Numbered from the stretch's first letter, positions 1 through 8,393 are shown. The stretch: DNA of 42,703 nucleotides from Pseudomonadota bacterium (GCA_030535425.1 JAUNHQ010000019.1:1-42703); one strand, 5' to 3'. The notes: generated by a model from the sequence alone, not told the origin. Numbers and translations are program-made.

Positions 1-49
1 GTCAGCACCGCTTTTCTTTTTGCCAAACCCCGGACTTCCGCGAAGAACC
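1..49. repeat. Left copy of 49-bp terminal inverted repeat
   Basis: Bases 1-49 are the exact reverse complement of 42649-42697. Read outward from the window, both copies begin GGTTCTTCGCGGAAGTCCGG. The left copy lies six bases beyond the stop codon of the XRE regulator. It codes for nothing recognisable. It may be the outer end of a mobile element or another repeat at which assembly stopped. Confidence 0.85.
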
Positions 50-54
50 TTTTT

Positions 55-627
55 TCAGCGCCTGGGGCTGCACACCAGCAGCATCAGCCGGGCGATGCCC
101 TGGCCCGTGTTGCGAAAGCGGTGCTCGGTATCGGCCTGCAAGGTGGCCGTGTCGCCAGCGCGCAGGTGCAGGCTTTGGCCTGCGGCTTCAATGCAGATGC
201 GGCCTTGCAGCAGGTGAAAGCACTCGCGCGTGCCGGGCGCGTGCGCGGCAAAGGCGCTGGTCTGCGCCCCGGCGGGCAGGGTGTAGGCCAGCCACTCCAG
301 CCCAGGGGCGGGCTGTGCCAGGGCCAGGCGCTGCACGCCGCTGGCTGGATCGGTGTAGAGCAGGCCCTGGCCTGCACGCGTGAGGGCCATGGCTGGGCCT
401 GCCGGGGCCTGTAGCAGCTCGGACAAATCGCAGCCCAGCGCCTGCGCGATGGCCAGGCCGTAGTTCAGGCTGGTGCCCAGCTCGTCGCGCTCAATGCGCG
501 AGAGGGCGCTGCGCGAGATGCCCGTGGCATCGGCAAGTTGCTCCAGGGTGATGCCCATGACAGCGCGGCGCGCGCGCACGGCCGCGCCAAAGGCGGCATC
601 GCGACGGGGGTGCTCGGAGTTTTCCAT
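55..627 (-). CDS. XRE-family transcriptional regulator with C-terminal cupin domain
   Basis: The 190-residue protein has an N-terminal helix-turn-helix of the XRE/Cro type (about residues 12-66, containing LEQLADATGISRSALSRIE). A C-terminal cupin-type sensor barrel follows (about 105-187, with ECFHLLQGRICIEAAG and LRAGDTATLQADTEHRF). This build is typical of repressors or activators that bind a small metabolite in the cupin and control an adjacent transport or catabolic gene. The ATG at 627 was preferred over an upstream in-frame start because the helix-turn-helix then begins at the usual distance; no strong ribosome binding site is visible. The gene is divergent from the permease at 702, its likely target. 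The ligand is unknown. Confidence 0.85.
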   Translation of the reverse strand: MENSEHPRRDAAFGAAVRARRAVMGITLEQLADATGISRSALSRIERDELGTSLNYGLAIAQALGCDLSELLQAPAGPAMALTRAGQGLLYTDPASGVQRLALAQPAPGLEWLAYTLPAGAQTSAFAAHAPGTRECFHLLQGRICIEAAGQSLHLRAGDTATLQADTEHRFRNTGQGIARLMLLVCSPRR

Positions 628-669
628 GGACGTGGCGGGCTTGTGAGTTCTCTTATGTGCAACTATTAT

Positions 670-692
670 TTGCGAATCAGAAACTTTCGCAA
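670..692. promoter_or_regulatory. Inverted repeat between XRE regulator and permease, candidate operator
   Basis: TTGCGAA (670-676) and TTCGCAA (686-692) form a perfect 7-bp inverted repeat with a 9-bp spacer. It lies in the 74-bp divergent intergenic region, ending just before the permease start. Position and symmetry suit a dimeric XRE regulator; the link is inferred. Confidence 0.4.
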
Positions 693-701
693 GGGGTTGA
701 C

Positions 702-2117
702 ATGGGCGACTGGGCGGCATTGTGGCCTGTGCTGACGGTGCTGGGCAGCCTGCTGCTGGGCTGGCCGGCCTGGCGGGCGGCGCTGGCTGGGCTGGCGGTG
801 GCCCTGCTGGCGGCCTGGGCGCAGGGCTGGTCTGTGGCGCAGGCCGGAGCGGCTTGGCTGGGCTGGCGGCCGCTGGCGCTGGAGGTGGCGGCCATCATCG
901 GCGGCGGCCTGGCGCTGGGGCAGATGTTGCAGGCCAGCGGCGCGCAGCAAGCCCTGGCGCACTGGCTGCGCGAGCGGTCGGGGCAGGGTGTGGGGGCGGC
1001 GCTGCTGGTGGTGCATGGGGTGACGCCCTTTGCAGAATCGGTGACGGGCTTTGGCATTGGCGTGACGGTGGGCATTCCGCTGCTGCTGCATCTGGGACTG
1101 CCGCCAGCGCGGACGGCGTTGCTGGGGCTGCTGGGGCTGTGCGCGGTGCCCTGGGGCTCCATGGGGCCGGGCACGCTGGTGGCCGCGCGCCTGTCGGGCC
1201 TGCCTTTTGACGCGCTGGGTCTGGCGTCGGCCTGGATGAGCCTGCCGCCTTTTCTGGTGGCGGGCTGGGGTGCGGCGTGGCTGGCGCAGCGGCCAGGCGC
1301 AAGCGGGCGCGAAAAAGCGCGCGCCTTGGCGCAGGCCAGCGCATCGGCCCTGGCGCTGTGGCTGGCGGTGCTGGGCTGCAACGCGCTGGCGGGCACGGCT
1401 TTGGCCGGGGCGCTGGGCGCATTGCTGGTGCTGGGCGGGCATGTGCTGCTGCGCCCGGGGCGCTGGCCCCACTGGCCGCCGCTGGCCGGGTCGGCGCTGC
1501 GTGCCTATGGGGTGTTGCTGGGTGGCTTGCTGCTGATGGGGCCTGGGGCGCGCGCCCTGGGCTTGGAGGTGAGGGCGGCTGCGCCCTGGCTGGCTTCGCC
1601 CGCGCTGTGGCTATGGGCTGCCGTGGTGGTGGCCGCGCCTTCTGGCGGCTGGCGCGCGCCGCTGCTGCGGGCCTTGCGCGGGGCCGCGCCGGTGGCGGCT
1701 GTGGCCGTGGCCTATATCGCGCTGGGGGTGTTGCTGGCCGCTTCAGGCATGGCGGGGCGGCTGGCGCAGGCGCTGGGGCAGGCGTTTGGCCAGGCTTATG
1801 CGCTGGCTGCGCCGTTCGTGGGGGCGCTGGGCGGTTTTGTGACCGGCTCCAATACGGGGGCCAATGCCATGCTGGCCGACACCCAGGCGCGCCTGGCCGC
1901 GCAACTGGGCGCGCCCTTGCTGCCTTTCATGGCGGCGCACAACGTGGCGGCGGCCTTGCTGCTGATGGCTTCTCCCGCGCGGGTGGCGCTGGCGCTGGGG
2001 CTGTGCCCGCCCATGCCACCCGCGCAGCGGGCCTGGGTGCAGCGCACGGTGCTGCTGGCGGCGCTGCCTTCGGTGCTGGTGCTGGGGTTGCTCAACGCCT
2101 GGCTGGCGCGCAGCTGA
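702..2117 (+). CDS. Lactate permease (LctP) family membrane transporter
   Basis: A very hydrophobic protein of 471 residues with about a dozen predicted membrane segments. Two stretches are typical of the L-lactate permease family: PFAESVTGFGIGVTVGIPLL near residue 110, and FVTGSNTGANAMLADTQ near residue 385, which corresponds to the TGS-N motif of LldP/GlcA. It probably imports lactate, glycolate or another small 2-hydroxy acid with protons across the inner membrane. It is shorter than LldP of E. coli (about 550 residues). The ATG at 702 has AAGGGG just upstream. No lactate dehydrogenase gene is adjacent, so the substrate is open. The stop codon overlaps the first base of the following repeat. 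Confidence 0.78.
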   Translation: MGDWAALWPVLTVLGSLLLGWPAWRAALAGLAVALLAAWAQGWSVAQAGAAWLGWRPLALEVAAIIGGGLALGQMLQASGAQQALAHWLRERSGQGVGAALLVVHGVTPFAESVTGFGIGVTVGIPLLLHLGLPPARTALLGLLGLCAVPWGSMGPGTLVAARLSGLPFDALGLASAWMSLPPFLVAGWGAAWLAQRPGASGREKARALAQASASALALWLAVLGCNALAGTALAGALGALLVLGGHVLLRPGRWPHWPPLAGSALRAYGVLLGGLLLMGPGARALGLEVRAAAPWLASPALWLWAAVVVAAPSGGWRAPLLRALRGAAPVAAVAVAYIALGVLLAASGMAGRLAQALGQAFGQAYALAAPFVGALGGFVTGSNTGANAMLADTQARLAAQLGAPLLPFMAAHNVAAALLLMASPARVALALGLCPPMPPAQRAWVQRTVLLAALPSVLVLGLLNAWLARS

Positions 2118-2219
2118 TTCCATTTCCATATCAAAGCGACACTTTGTCGCTCGGCCTTGCCGTGCTACAGCACTGTCTGCGGCCTCGCTTCGCGTTTCGC
2201 TCTGATCTGGAAATGGAAT
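2117..2219. repeat. 103-bp palindromic repeat element with 23-bp imperfect termini
   Basis: The left arm 2117-2139 (beginning ATTCCATTTCCATAT) and right arm 2197-2219 (ending ATCTGGAAATGGAAT) match as inverted repeats at 21 of 23 positions. The interior holds further hairpins, for example AGCGACA/TGTCGCT around CTT and GTGCT/AGCAC. It fills most of the space between the permease stop and the nuclease gene. It has the look of a non-coding REP- or MITE-like unit. Confidence 0.7.
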
Positions 2220-2263
2220 GAGAGAGCCTGGCCAGGGCAGGGCGCCGCCTACCATTGCGTCCC

Positions 2264-2794
2264 ATGTCTTATGTGTTGAAAGCACGATGGAAAGCCGCGG
2301 CCAGATGGGTGGCCGCGCTGGCCCTGGCCACCGGGGCCGCCGCACACGCGCAGCCGGGGCCAGTGTCCTGGGCAGCACAGGTGCAATACGTGGTGGATGG
2401 CGACTCGCTCTGGGTGCGCCCGCTGGACGGCGGGCGGCGCGTGAAGCTGCGCCTGCGCGGCATGGACGCGCCCGAGCTGTGCCAGCCGGGCGGGCTGCAG
2501 GCGCAGGCGGCGCTGCGCGCCTTGGCCCAGGGGCAGGCGGTGCAGGTCAAGGTGCTGGCGCGTGACCGCTGGGGCCGCGCCATTGCCCAGGTGCATCGCC
2601 ACAGCGACGGGCTGGATATGGCCGCGCATCTGGTGGCCCAGGGCTGGGCCGTGAGCGAAGGCCAGGGCGGGCGCCGGGGTGTGTACTGGCGTGAACAGCA
2701 GCAGGCCCAGGCAGGCAAGCGCGGCATGTTTGCCGATGGCGGCACACCAGAAAGCCCGGCCGCCTTTCGGCGCAGGCATGGGCCGTGCCGCTAG
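2264..2794 (+). CDS. Secreted thermonuclease (SNase)-family protein
   Basis: The 176-residue protein starts with a signal peptide (WVAALALATGAAAHAQ), so it is probably exported. The rest is a staphylococcal-nuclease-like OB fold: VVDGDSLWV, then LRLRGMDAPEL carrying the first catalytic Arg and Glu, then VLARDRWGRAIAQV carrying the second Arg. These match Arg35, Glu43 and Arg87 of staphylococcal nuclease, so calcium-dependent cleavage of DNA or RNA is expected. The ATG at 2264 is used because it gives a compact signal peptide; a TTG nine bases upstream is also in frame. The gene lies between two repeat elements, with no clear operon partner. Confidence 0.82.
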   Translation: MSYVLKARWKAAARWVAALALATGAAAHAQPGPVSWAAQVQYVVDGDSLWVRPLDGGRRVKLRLRGMDAPELCQPGGLQAQAALRALAQGQAVQVKVLARDRWGRAIAQVHRHSDGLDMAAHLVAQGWAVSEGQGGRRGVYWREQQQAQAGKRGMFADGGTPESPAAFRRRHGPCR

Positions 2795-2803
2795 GGTGTA
2801 TGT

Positions 2804-2860
2804 AAAAAACGGCATTTGCGCGCGTTATATAAAGGTTTTTAGCTATTTTTAATGTAGCAT
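2804..2860 (+). repeat. 57-bp intergenic repeat, copy A
   Basis: The A-run followed by CGGCATTTGCGCGC, an AT-rich middle, TTTTAGCTATTT and finally TAGCAT matches the copies at 35609 and 38408 and more loosely 25477. It lies 9 bp after the nuclease stop and 50 bp before def. It is AT-rich at both ends, unlike the surrounding DNA. Confidence 0.7.
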
Positions 2861-2910
2861 TCGATAGGGCTTGCCAAACTTGGCCTCAAACCCTGGAGAC
2901 TGGTTGACAT

Positions 2911-3435
2911 ATGGCTGTGAGATCTGTTTTGAAAATGGGCGATGCCCGCTTGTTGCGCGTGGCCCAGCCCGTGCGCGTGTTTGGCACCCCGGCGCTTGAC
3001 GCACTGGTGCAGGATTTGCTGGACACCATGCGGGCCGAAAACGGTGCTGGTCTGGCCGCGCCGCAGATTGGCGAGGATTGGCAAGTGGTGGTGTTTGGCG
3101 GTGGCGGCGTCAACCCCCGCTACCCCGACGCGCCGCCTGTGCCCTACACGGTGCTGTGCAACCCGGTCATCACCCCCGTGGGCGATGCGCAGCAAGAGGG
3201 CTGGGAAGGCTGCCTGTCGGTGCCAGGCTTGCGCGCTGTGGTGCCACGCTGGCAGCGCATTCGCTACAGCGGTTTTGACCCGCTGGGCCGGCCCATTGAG
3301 CGAGAAGCCGAGGGCTTTCACGCGCGTGTGGTGCAGCACGAGTGCGACCACCTGCAAGGTGTGCTCTACCCCATGCGCGTGCGTGATTTCTCGCGCTTTG
3401 GCTTTACCGAGGTGCTGTTTCCCGACGGGGTGTGA
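2911..3435 (+). CDS. def: Peptide deformylase
   Basis: Removes the formyl group from the N-terminal methionine of new proteins, using a bound metal ion (usually iron). The protein has 174 residues, the normal length. All three family motifs are intact: [10 protein letters not shown] (about 45-54), EGCLSVPG (99-106, Cys metal ligand) and QHECDHLQG (HEXXH, 143-147, two His ligands and the catalytic Glu). The start at 2911 follows a GGAGA-type ribosome binding site. The gene stands alone here, without the usual fmt partner, so it could be a second deformylase or the only one. The activity call is firm. Confidence 0.95.
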   Translation: MAVRSVLKMGDARLLRVAQPVRVFGTPALDALVQDLLDTMRAENGAGLAAPQIGEDWQVVVFGGGGVNPRYPDAPPVPYTVLCNPVITPVGDAQQEGWEGCLSVPGLRAVVPRWQRIRYSGFDPLGRPIEREAEGFHARVVQHECDHLQGVLYPMRVRDFSRFGFTEVLFPDGV

Positions 3436-3548
3436 CTGAAGCTGCGCAGCTTGGCAGGCAAGGCCCGGCTTGGGGTGAACAGACCCTGGGCGGCCAGCGC
3501 AGCGGCATGCGACCGTGGGTGGCCTTTGGTTCACGATCTGCCATGGGC

Positions 3549-3575
3549 AAAAACAAAGCCGCTCGAAAGCGGCTT
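3549..3575 (-). terminator. Rho-independent terminator after tRNA-Gly
   Basis: On the minus strand an 8-bp stem AAGCCGCT/AGCGGCTT with a TTCG loop (3556-3575) is followed by a T-rich tract (3549-3555). It begins 15 bp beyond the 3' end of the tRNA gene. Confidence 0.8.
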
Positions 3576-3589
3576 GGTTGAGGAAAGCG

Positions 3590-3663
3590 TGGAGCGGGTG
3601 AAGGGAATCGAACCCTCGTATGCAGCTTGGGAAGCTGCCGTTCTACCATTGAACTACACCCGC
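3590..3663 (-). tRNA. tRNA-Gly (anticodon CCC)
   Basis: The 74-nt cloverleaf reads from 3663 down to 3590. The acceptor stem is GCGGGTG paired with CACCCGC. The D arm carries AATGGTAGA, the anticodon arm GCAGC-TTCCCAA-GCTGC reads CCC, and the T arm includes GGTTCGATTCC. The 3' CCA is encoded (TGG at 3590-3592 on the plus strand). It is closely similar to E. coli glyU. It decodes GGG. Confidence 0.95.
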
Positions 3664-3710
3664 AGGGTATGAGAGAAAGGGCTGCATTCTAGCGGCTTGT
3701 TGGGGATGCA

Positions 3711-5120
3711 TCAGGCCGTCAGCAGGTGAGCGGCTTGCTGGCCACTGCGCACGGCGCCTTCCAGGGTGGCAGGGTAGGGGCCGCTGATGTAGTCGCCCGC
3801 AGCCAGCAGGCCGGCGGTGATGCGCGTGGCAGGGCGTGTCAAGGCGGTGGTGCAGGCGAAGGTGGCGCGCTTTTCGGTGATGGTGCGCAAGGGGGTGATG
3901 GCCAGGTTCAGCTGCTGGCGGGCCTGGGCGGCAATGGCCGCTTGCAGCGCCGCGCGATTGCCTTCGCACACGCTGGCGCTGTCGCTGATGACGAAGGCCA
4001 GCATGCGTGTGGGGTGTGCGCTGGGGGTGATGGCATCACGCTCAAACACGAATTGGGCAGGCGCGTGGGTGCTGGCGCGCAGGGCGAGCATGGGCGCACG
4101 CAGCATGGGGGGACGCAGCGGGGGGGCATCGGCTGCGATTGGGCTGACCTGGGCATAGACGGTGGTGATGGCGCGGTGCGCCAACTGCCGGGCGCTGTGG
4201 CACCAGGCGTGTAGCGCACTGGCGATGGTTGGAGGGGCATCTTGCGCCGATGGGGTTAGCAACTGCACCGCATGGGGGGCAGAGGTGGCGAGGATGACGC
4301 GGTCAAATGCTTGGCTTTGTTCGGGTGATTCCTGGGGTGGTGCTTGCAGCTGCACATGCCAGTGCGGGGCGTGCCAGCGCAGGGCATTGACACGCTGGCC
4401 GGTGCGTATCTTGGTGCCGCGTGCAGTGAGCCACTGGGCAGCAGGGGCGGGCAGCAGGGCGCTGAGGTGGGTGCGGGGCAGCAGCAGGTTGGAGCCACCG
4501 CGCTGGCTGAACAGAGCGTCACGCAGCACGCGCAGAAACACCTGGCCGCTGGCGTGCGTGGTGGGGGTGTTGAGGGCGGAGATGCACAGCGGCTCGATGA
4601 ACTCATCACGTAAACGGGGGGTGAGTCGGGTGCATAGATCGGCCACGCTGGCGCGCTCATCGCAGGTGAAACCGGCGCGATGCCAACCGGCGGCTGCACG
4701 CAGCAGTGCCCATTTGTCTGGCCAGTGCCAGCCGCGCGCCAGGGCAATGCCGGCCAGCGCGTCTAGCGGGGCGGGCCAGTCAGGCAAGGCCAGGCCGTTG
4801 CCGTCGGGGTAGGTCAGGGCCAGAGGAAGGCGCAACAGGGCGCTGGTGGGGTCTATGCCCACTTGGCGCATGAGTTGCAAGCAGTGGTTGTAGGCGCCGA
4901 TCAGGATGTGCTGGCCGTTGTCGACTTCCACCTCGCGTCCGTCGGGCAGTGTCAGCGGCACTGCACGCGCCCGGCCACCCAGGGTGCGGGCGGCTTCAAA
5001 CACGGTGACCTGGTGGCCGGCTTGCACGGCATGCACCGCCGCAGCCATGCCCGCCCAGCCTGCACCGATGATGGCCACGCGAAGGGGCGGGGGAATAGGC
5101 GGGGGAAGGGGGATGTTCAT
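3711..5120 (-). CDS. hpnE: Hydroxysqualene dehydroxylase (HpnE)
   Basis: FAD-dependent amine-oxidase-like protein of 469 residues. An N-terminal Rossmann motif (IIGAGWAGMAAA, about 17-28, followed by VTVFEAARTLGGRAR) binds FAD. The C-terminus has the matching flavin segment AAGDYISGPYPATLEGAVRSG. The tail and the LPRTHLSALLPAPAAQWL stretch fit HpnE, which reduces hydroxysqualene to squalene for hopanoid synthesis, better than phytoene desaturases. The partner hpnD lies at 20537-21412 on the same strand, 15 kb away. The ATG at 5120 was chosen over a TTG nine bases upstream; no strong ribosome binding site is seen. The proline-rich leader is dispensable to the fold. Confidence 0.85.
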   Translation of the reverse strand: MNIPLPPPIPPPLRVAIIGAGWAGMAAAVHAVQAGHQVTVFEAARTLGGRARAVPLTLPDGREVEVDNGQHILIGAYNHCLQLMRQVGIDPTSALLRLPLALTYPDGNGLALPDWPAPLDALAGIALARGWHWPDKWALLRAAAGWHRAGFTCDERASVADLCTRLTPRLRDEFIEPLCISALNTPTTHASGQVFLRVLRDALFSQRGGSNLLLPRTHLSALLPAPAAQWLTARGTKIRTGQRVNALRWHAPHWHVQLQAPPQESPEQSQAFDRVILATSAPHAVQLLTPSAQDAPPTIASALHAWCHSARQLAHRAITTVYAQVSPIAADAPPLRPPMLRAPMLALRASTHAPAQFVFERDAITPSAHPTRMLAFVISDSASVCEGNRAALQAAIAAQARQQLNLAITPLRTITEKRATFACTTALTRPATRITAGLLAAGDYISGPYPATLEGAVRSGQQAAHLLTA

Positions 5121-5259
5121 GAACGACAAGGCGAGAGCGACTGCGCAAGGGTGAGAGGGCTTGGGTGTGCGACTAAGAACGGGGCCTCATGTGTGTAGGC
5201 CTGGCCTTGCGTGTCACGCGCTATCGCTGGATAAGTGGCATGCGACAAGGCACACGGGC

Positions 5260-6030
5260 TTACTTGCCTACCAGCTCATTGAGTTTCTCTGCTTCAAAAC
5301 GCTCTTGCCGTGCGGCGTTTTCGGGGACGCAGTCAGGGTCGAGTTGGCAGGAAAGTTTTTCAATGGCTTGCCACAGCAGGGCGATCTGGTGGTCCTGGTT
5401 GGCAGTGCCGTCAATCAGGCCGCGCAGGGCGATGCTGACGGGGTCGTCGCTTTCTGTGATGCCGTAGGCCGAAAAGCCCATGCGTGCGGCGGCTGCTTCG
5501 CGCTTGGCGGCATCGCCCGCCTGGATGATGCGCGCCGGATTGCCCACGGCAGTGGCGCCAGCAGGCACGGGCTTGGTGACCACGGCACCAGAGCCGACTT
5601 TGGCGCCATCACCCACGGTAAAGCCACCCAGCACCTGGCTATTGGCTCCGACGATGACGCCCTTGCCCAGCGTGGGGTGGCGCTTGGTGCCCTTGGCCAG
5701 CGAGGTGCCGCCAAGGGTGACTCCCTGGTAGATAGTGCAGTCGTCGCCAATTTCCGCCGTTTCACCAATGACCACGCCCATGCCGTGGTCGATGAACACA
5801 CGCTCGCCTATCTTGGCGCCGGGGTGGATTTCGATACCCGTGAGAAAACGGCCCCAATGTGAGATCCAGCGTGCCAGCCAGTGCCAGCCGCGCTGCCACA
5901 GCGGGTGGGCGATGCGGTGCAGCACCAAGGCATGAAAACCGGGATAGGAAAACACCACATCCCACACGCTGCGTGCGGCGGGGTCACGCTCAAGAATGGC
6001 CTGGGTGTAGGAGCGGATGCGCTGCAACAT
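5260..6030 (-). CDS. cysE: Serine O-acetyltransferase
   Basis: Makes O-acetylserine from serine and acetyl-CoA, the committed step of cysteine synthesis. The 256-residue protein has the N-terminal helical SATase domain (about 1-60), then a left-handed beta-helix of hexapeptide repeats (about 65-180). Conserved pieces are [28 protein letters not shown] with the catalytic His near 82, TLGGTS and KRHPTLG with the second His near 118. The acid of the dyad is Glu (GIEIHP) as in many short bacterial SATases, where E. coli has Asp. The C-terminal tail is longer than in the Bacillus type. It ends 139 bp before the hpnE start; no shared operon is obvious. Confidence 0.93.
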   Translation of the reverse strand: MLQRIRSYTQAILERDPAARSVWDVVFSYPGFHALVLHRIAHPLWQRGWHWLARWISHWGRFLTGIEIHPGAKIGERVFIDHGMGVVIGETAEIGDDCTIYQGVTLGGTSLAKGTKRHPTLGKGVIVGANSQVLGGFTVGDGAKVGSGAVVTKPVPAGATAVGNPARIIQAGDAAKREAAAARMGFSAYGITESDDPVSIALRGLIDGTANQDHQIALLWQAIEKLSCQLDPDCVPENAARQERFEAEKLNELVGK

Positions 6031-6383
6031 GGTGGGGCGGTGAAATTAAAAAACAGGGCAGGGCATATGGCGCGGCCAGCGCGCAAAGCCTCGTCTTGGC
6101 GCACTGGCCTGCGCCTTGGGACACCTGGGGCTTGCATGCGGCCTGAACGCATGTGGGCAACCCATTGTGCTCAAGGCCCGGGGCTGATGGTTCTGGTTGC
6201 GCATTGTGCAGCCAACAGCAGCTGAGGTGCCGCTGCAAGGCATGAAAAAAGCGGATGCATTGCCTGCCCTGCAGCAGTATGCGGTGTGGCTTTGGGGTGA
6301 TGGCTTCGCGGCCCCGGTCTTGTCCACGTTAGCGGCTTTGTCCGCACATTGCTTAGGCGTTGGTTCTGGTACAGCCGGGCCGC
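6031..6383. other. 353-bp stretch without a supported gene
   Basis: Lies between the cysE start and the 3' end of the LysR gene, both on the minus strand. Open frames of about 80-115 codons exist on both strands. They have no recognisable domain, overlap each other and run into the lysR coding region. No tRNA, terminator or repeat was identified. The part near 6031 should hold the cysE promoter. Confidence 0.5.
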
Positions 6384-7277
6384 TCATGCCTGGGGCGACT
6401 GAGACAGCGCATGCGCCAGGCCGTCAAACACCGCGCGCAGCCGGGGCGTGCCGCGCAATTCGCGGTGCGTAACCAGCCAGCAGGCCGCCGGTGGAATATC
6501 GATCTCTGCCAGCACGCGCACCACACCGGGCTGCCGGCGTGCCACCGCCTGCAGGGCCACGCCCACACCCAAGCCTTCGCACACGGCTTGCCAAGCCAAG
6601 GCGGAATGGTCGGTACGGATGGCGAAGAAATCGCGCGTGACGGGGTGCCCGGCCCGGGCAAAGCCGCGCAGGGCCAGATCGTCCTGGTCAGGGCCAATCC
6701 AGTGGTGCCGGGCCATGGTTTGTGCCGTGACCGGGCCATGGCGCGCCAGGTAGTCGCGGTGCGCGTACAGGCCCAGCGGCTGGTCGGCCAGGCGGCGTGC
6801 AATCAGCCCCGGCTCGCGCGGGCGGAACATGCGCACGGCAATGTCGGCCTCGCGGCGCAGCAGGTCGCTGACGCCATCATCGGGCGCCAGCTCTATCTGG
6901 ATTTCGGGGTGTGCCTGGCGCAGCGGTCGCAGCGCAGGCAGCAGCAGGTGGTGGCTCACCATCTCGCTGGCGGTGATGCGCACCGTGCCAGCCAGGGTGC
7001 GCGCATGGCGGTCGAGCACGTTCTGCATGCGCTGCAACTGCGCCTGCATGTCGCGCGCTGGCGCCAGCAGCGCCTGCCCTGCCGGTGTGGGCGACAGGCC
7101 TTGTGGCGAGCGTTCGAACAGCGCCTGGCCCAGCGCCGCCTCCAGTGCGGCCAGGCGGCGGCTCAGGGTGGGCTGGCTTTGCCCCAGCGCCCGCGCGGCA
7201 CGGCCCAGCGAGCCTGCCTCGCTGAGGGCCAGAAACACCTGCAACAGGCGCCAGTCCAGCTCGTCGGTAGATACCAT
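6384..7277 (-). CDS. LysR-family transcriptional regulator
   Basis: The 297-residue protein has the LysR architecture. An N-terminal winged helix-turn-helix (about 9-67, with GSLGRAARALGQSQPTLSRRL) is followed by a linker helix and a periplasmic-binding-protein-like effector domain (about 90-290). LysR proteins usually act as tetramers and control a divergent gene in response to a small ligand. Here the divergent gene is the epimerase-like CDS at 7377, and two direct repeats spaced 21 bp apart lie just in front of this start. The ligand cannot be told from sequence. The ATG at 7277 gives a standard length. Confidence 0.9.
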   Translation of the reverse strand: MVSTDELDWRLLQVFLALSEAGSLGRAARALGQSQPTLSRRLAALEAALGQALFERSPQGLSPTPAGQALLAPARDMQAQLQRMQNVLDRHARTLAGTVRITASEMVSHHLLLPALRPLRQAHPEIQIELAPDDGVSDLLRREADIAVRMFRPREPGLIARRLADQPLGLYAHRDYLARHGPVTAQTMARHHWIGPDQDDLALRGFARAGHPVTRDFFAIRTDHSALAWQAVCEGLGVGVALQAVARRQPGVVRVLAEIDIPPAACWLVTHRELRGTPRLRAVFDGLAHALSQSPQA

Positions 7278-7307
7278 GGGTCATGCATGAGTGAATGGGG
7301 GTCATGC
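7278..7307. promoter_or_regulatory. Two GGGTCATGC direct repeats, candidate LysR binding sites
   Basis: GGGTCATGC occurs at 7278-7286 and again at 7299-7307. The 21-bp spacing (two helical turns) would put both on the same face of the DNA. They lie in the 99-bp region between the divergent lysR and epimerase-like genes. Binding by this LysR protein is inferred. Confidence 0.4.
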
Positions 7308-7376
7308 CATCCTAAGGCTTGTGGCGCACCATGGGCTGCACGACGATGGGCGCTTCATCAACGTGATGCCCGCACC

Positions 7377-8348
7377 ATGACAACCCTTGCCCACCCGCAC
7401 CATGTGATCGTCGGCGACGGCGTGATCGGCCAAGGCGTGGCCGATGAGCTGGCCCGCCTGGGCCACCAGCTCAGGCTGGCCAGCCGCAGTGGCCGCGCGT
7501 CAGCGTCCGCCCGCCACCCCCACTTGCGCCTGGACGCGCTGGATGCCCACGCGTTGCGCGAGGCTGTGCGTGGCGCGACGCACCTGTACCTGACGCTGGG
7601 CTTGCCCTATGACGCCCGCGTGTGGCAGCGTGACTGGCCGCGCGTGATGCGCAACGCCATTGAGGCTGCGCTGGCGGCCGATGCCGTGCTGGTGTTCTTT
7701 GACAACGTGTACGCCTACGGCCCCCTGCCCTTGCGGGTGCCGATGCGCGAAGACCATCCCATGCAGCCGCCTTCGCGCAAGGGTCAAGTGCGGGCGCAGC
7801 TGCCTGCCTTGCTGGCCCAGGCGCAGCAGGCACAGGGGCTGAAATGGGTCATTGGCCGCAGCGCCGACTTTTATGGCCCCCATGTGCGGCAGTCGCCGCT
7901 GTTTGTCGCGGCCATTGAGCGGCAACTCAAGGGCAAAGCCGCGCAATGGATGGGCGACCCCGATGCGCGCCACAGCTTTACCTACGTGCCCGATGCGGCA
8001 CGCGCGCTGGTGCGCCTGGCCCTGGACGAGGGCGCGTGGCAGCGTGCCTGGCACCTGCCGACACCGGTGCACGCCCCCACGCCGCGCCAGTTGCTCATGC
8101 AATCGGCGCGCCTGCTGCAAGCGCCCGAGCGCATTCAGACCTTGCCGGATGCGTTGCTGGGCGTGCTCAAGCTGTTCGTGCCTGCCCTGCGTGAATACGG
8201 TGAGATGCTGTACCAGAACCGGCAGGACTATGTGTTCAGCAGCCAAGCCTTCATGGCGGGCTACCCTGATTTTGTGGTGACGCCATATGAGGTGGGCATG
8301 GCGCGCATGGTGGAGTCGCTGCGCCCGGTCATGCCGCAGGCCCGGTGA
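7377..8348 (+). CDS. NAD-dependent epimerase/dehydratase-like protein (extended SDR)
   Basis: The 323-residue protein opens with a Rossmann NAD(P)-binding segment: VIVGDGVIGQGVADELARLG with a GxGxxG pattern near residues 12-17. It continues like extended short-chain dehydrogenases (VFFDNVYAYGP, RSADFYGPHV, FTYVPDAARALVRLALDEG). A clear catalytic YxxxK pair is not visible, so it may act as a reductase, isomerase or redox sensor rather than a classical sugar epimerase. The ATG at 7377 was chosen because the frame upstream runs antisense through lysR and is not coding. Regulation by the divergent LysR is likely. The substrate is unknown. Confidence 0.8.
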   Translation: MTTLAHPHHVIVGDGVIGQGVADELARLGHQLRLASRSGRASASARHPHLRLDALDAHALREAVRGATHLYLTLGLPYDARVWQRDWPRVMRNAIEAALAADAVLVFFDNVYAYGPLPLRVPMREDHPMQPPSRKGQVRAQLPALLAQAQQAQGLKWVIGRSADFYGPHVRQSPLFVAAIERQLKGKAAQWMGDPDARHSFTYVPDAARALVRLALDEGAWQRAWHLPTPVHAPTPRQLLMQSARLLQAPERIQTLPDALLGVLKLFVPALREYGEMLYQNRQDYVFSSQAFMAGYPDFVVTPYEVGMARMVESLRPVMPQAR

Positions 8349-8359
8349 TGATGGGCATG

Positions 8360-8393
8360 AAAAAAGCCAGCCGCGCGTGGGGCGCGCGGCTGG
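8360..8393 (-). terminator. Rho-independent terminator after glyoxalase-like gene
   Basis: A strong 12-bp GC stem (8366-8377 with 8382-8393) and a 4-base loop are followed on the minus strand by six T (8360-8365). It ends the AraC/VOC transcription unit. The same stem lies 17 bp past the epimerase-like gene on the plus strand, where it has no T-tract. Confidence 0.8.

Noticed and set aside
6197-6472. 91-codon plus-strand frame between cysE and lysR
   Set aside because: Starts plausibly (MKKADALPALQQYA) but runs into the lysR coding DNA antisense and matches nothing recognisable.
6360-7376. N-terminal extension of the epimerase-like frame
   Set aside because: The frame stays open antisense through lysR but carries no homology; the Rossmann fold starts right after the ATG at 7377.
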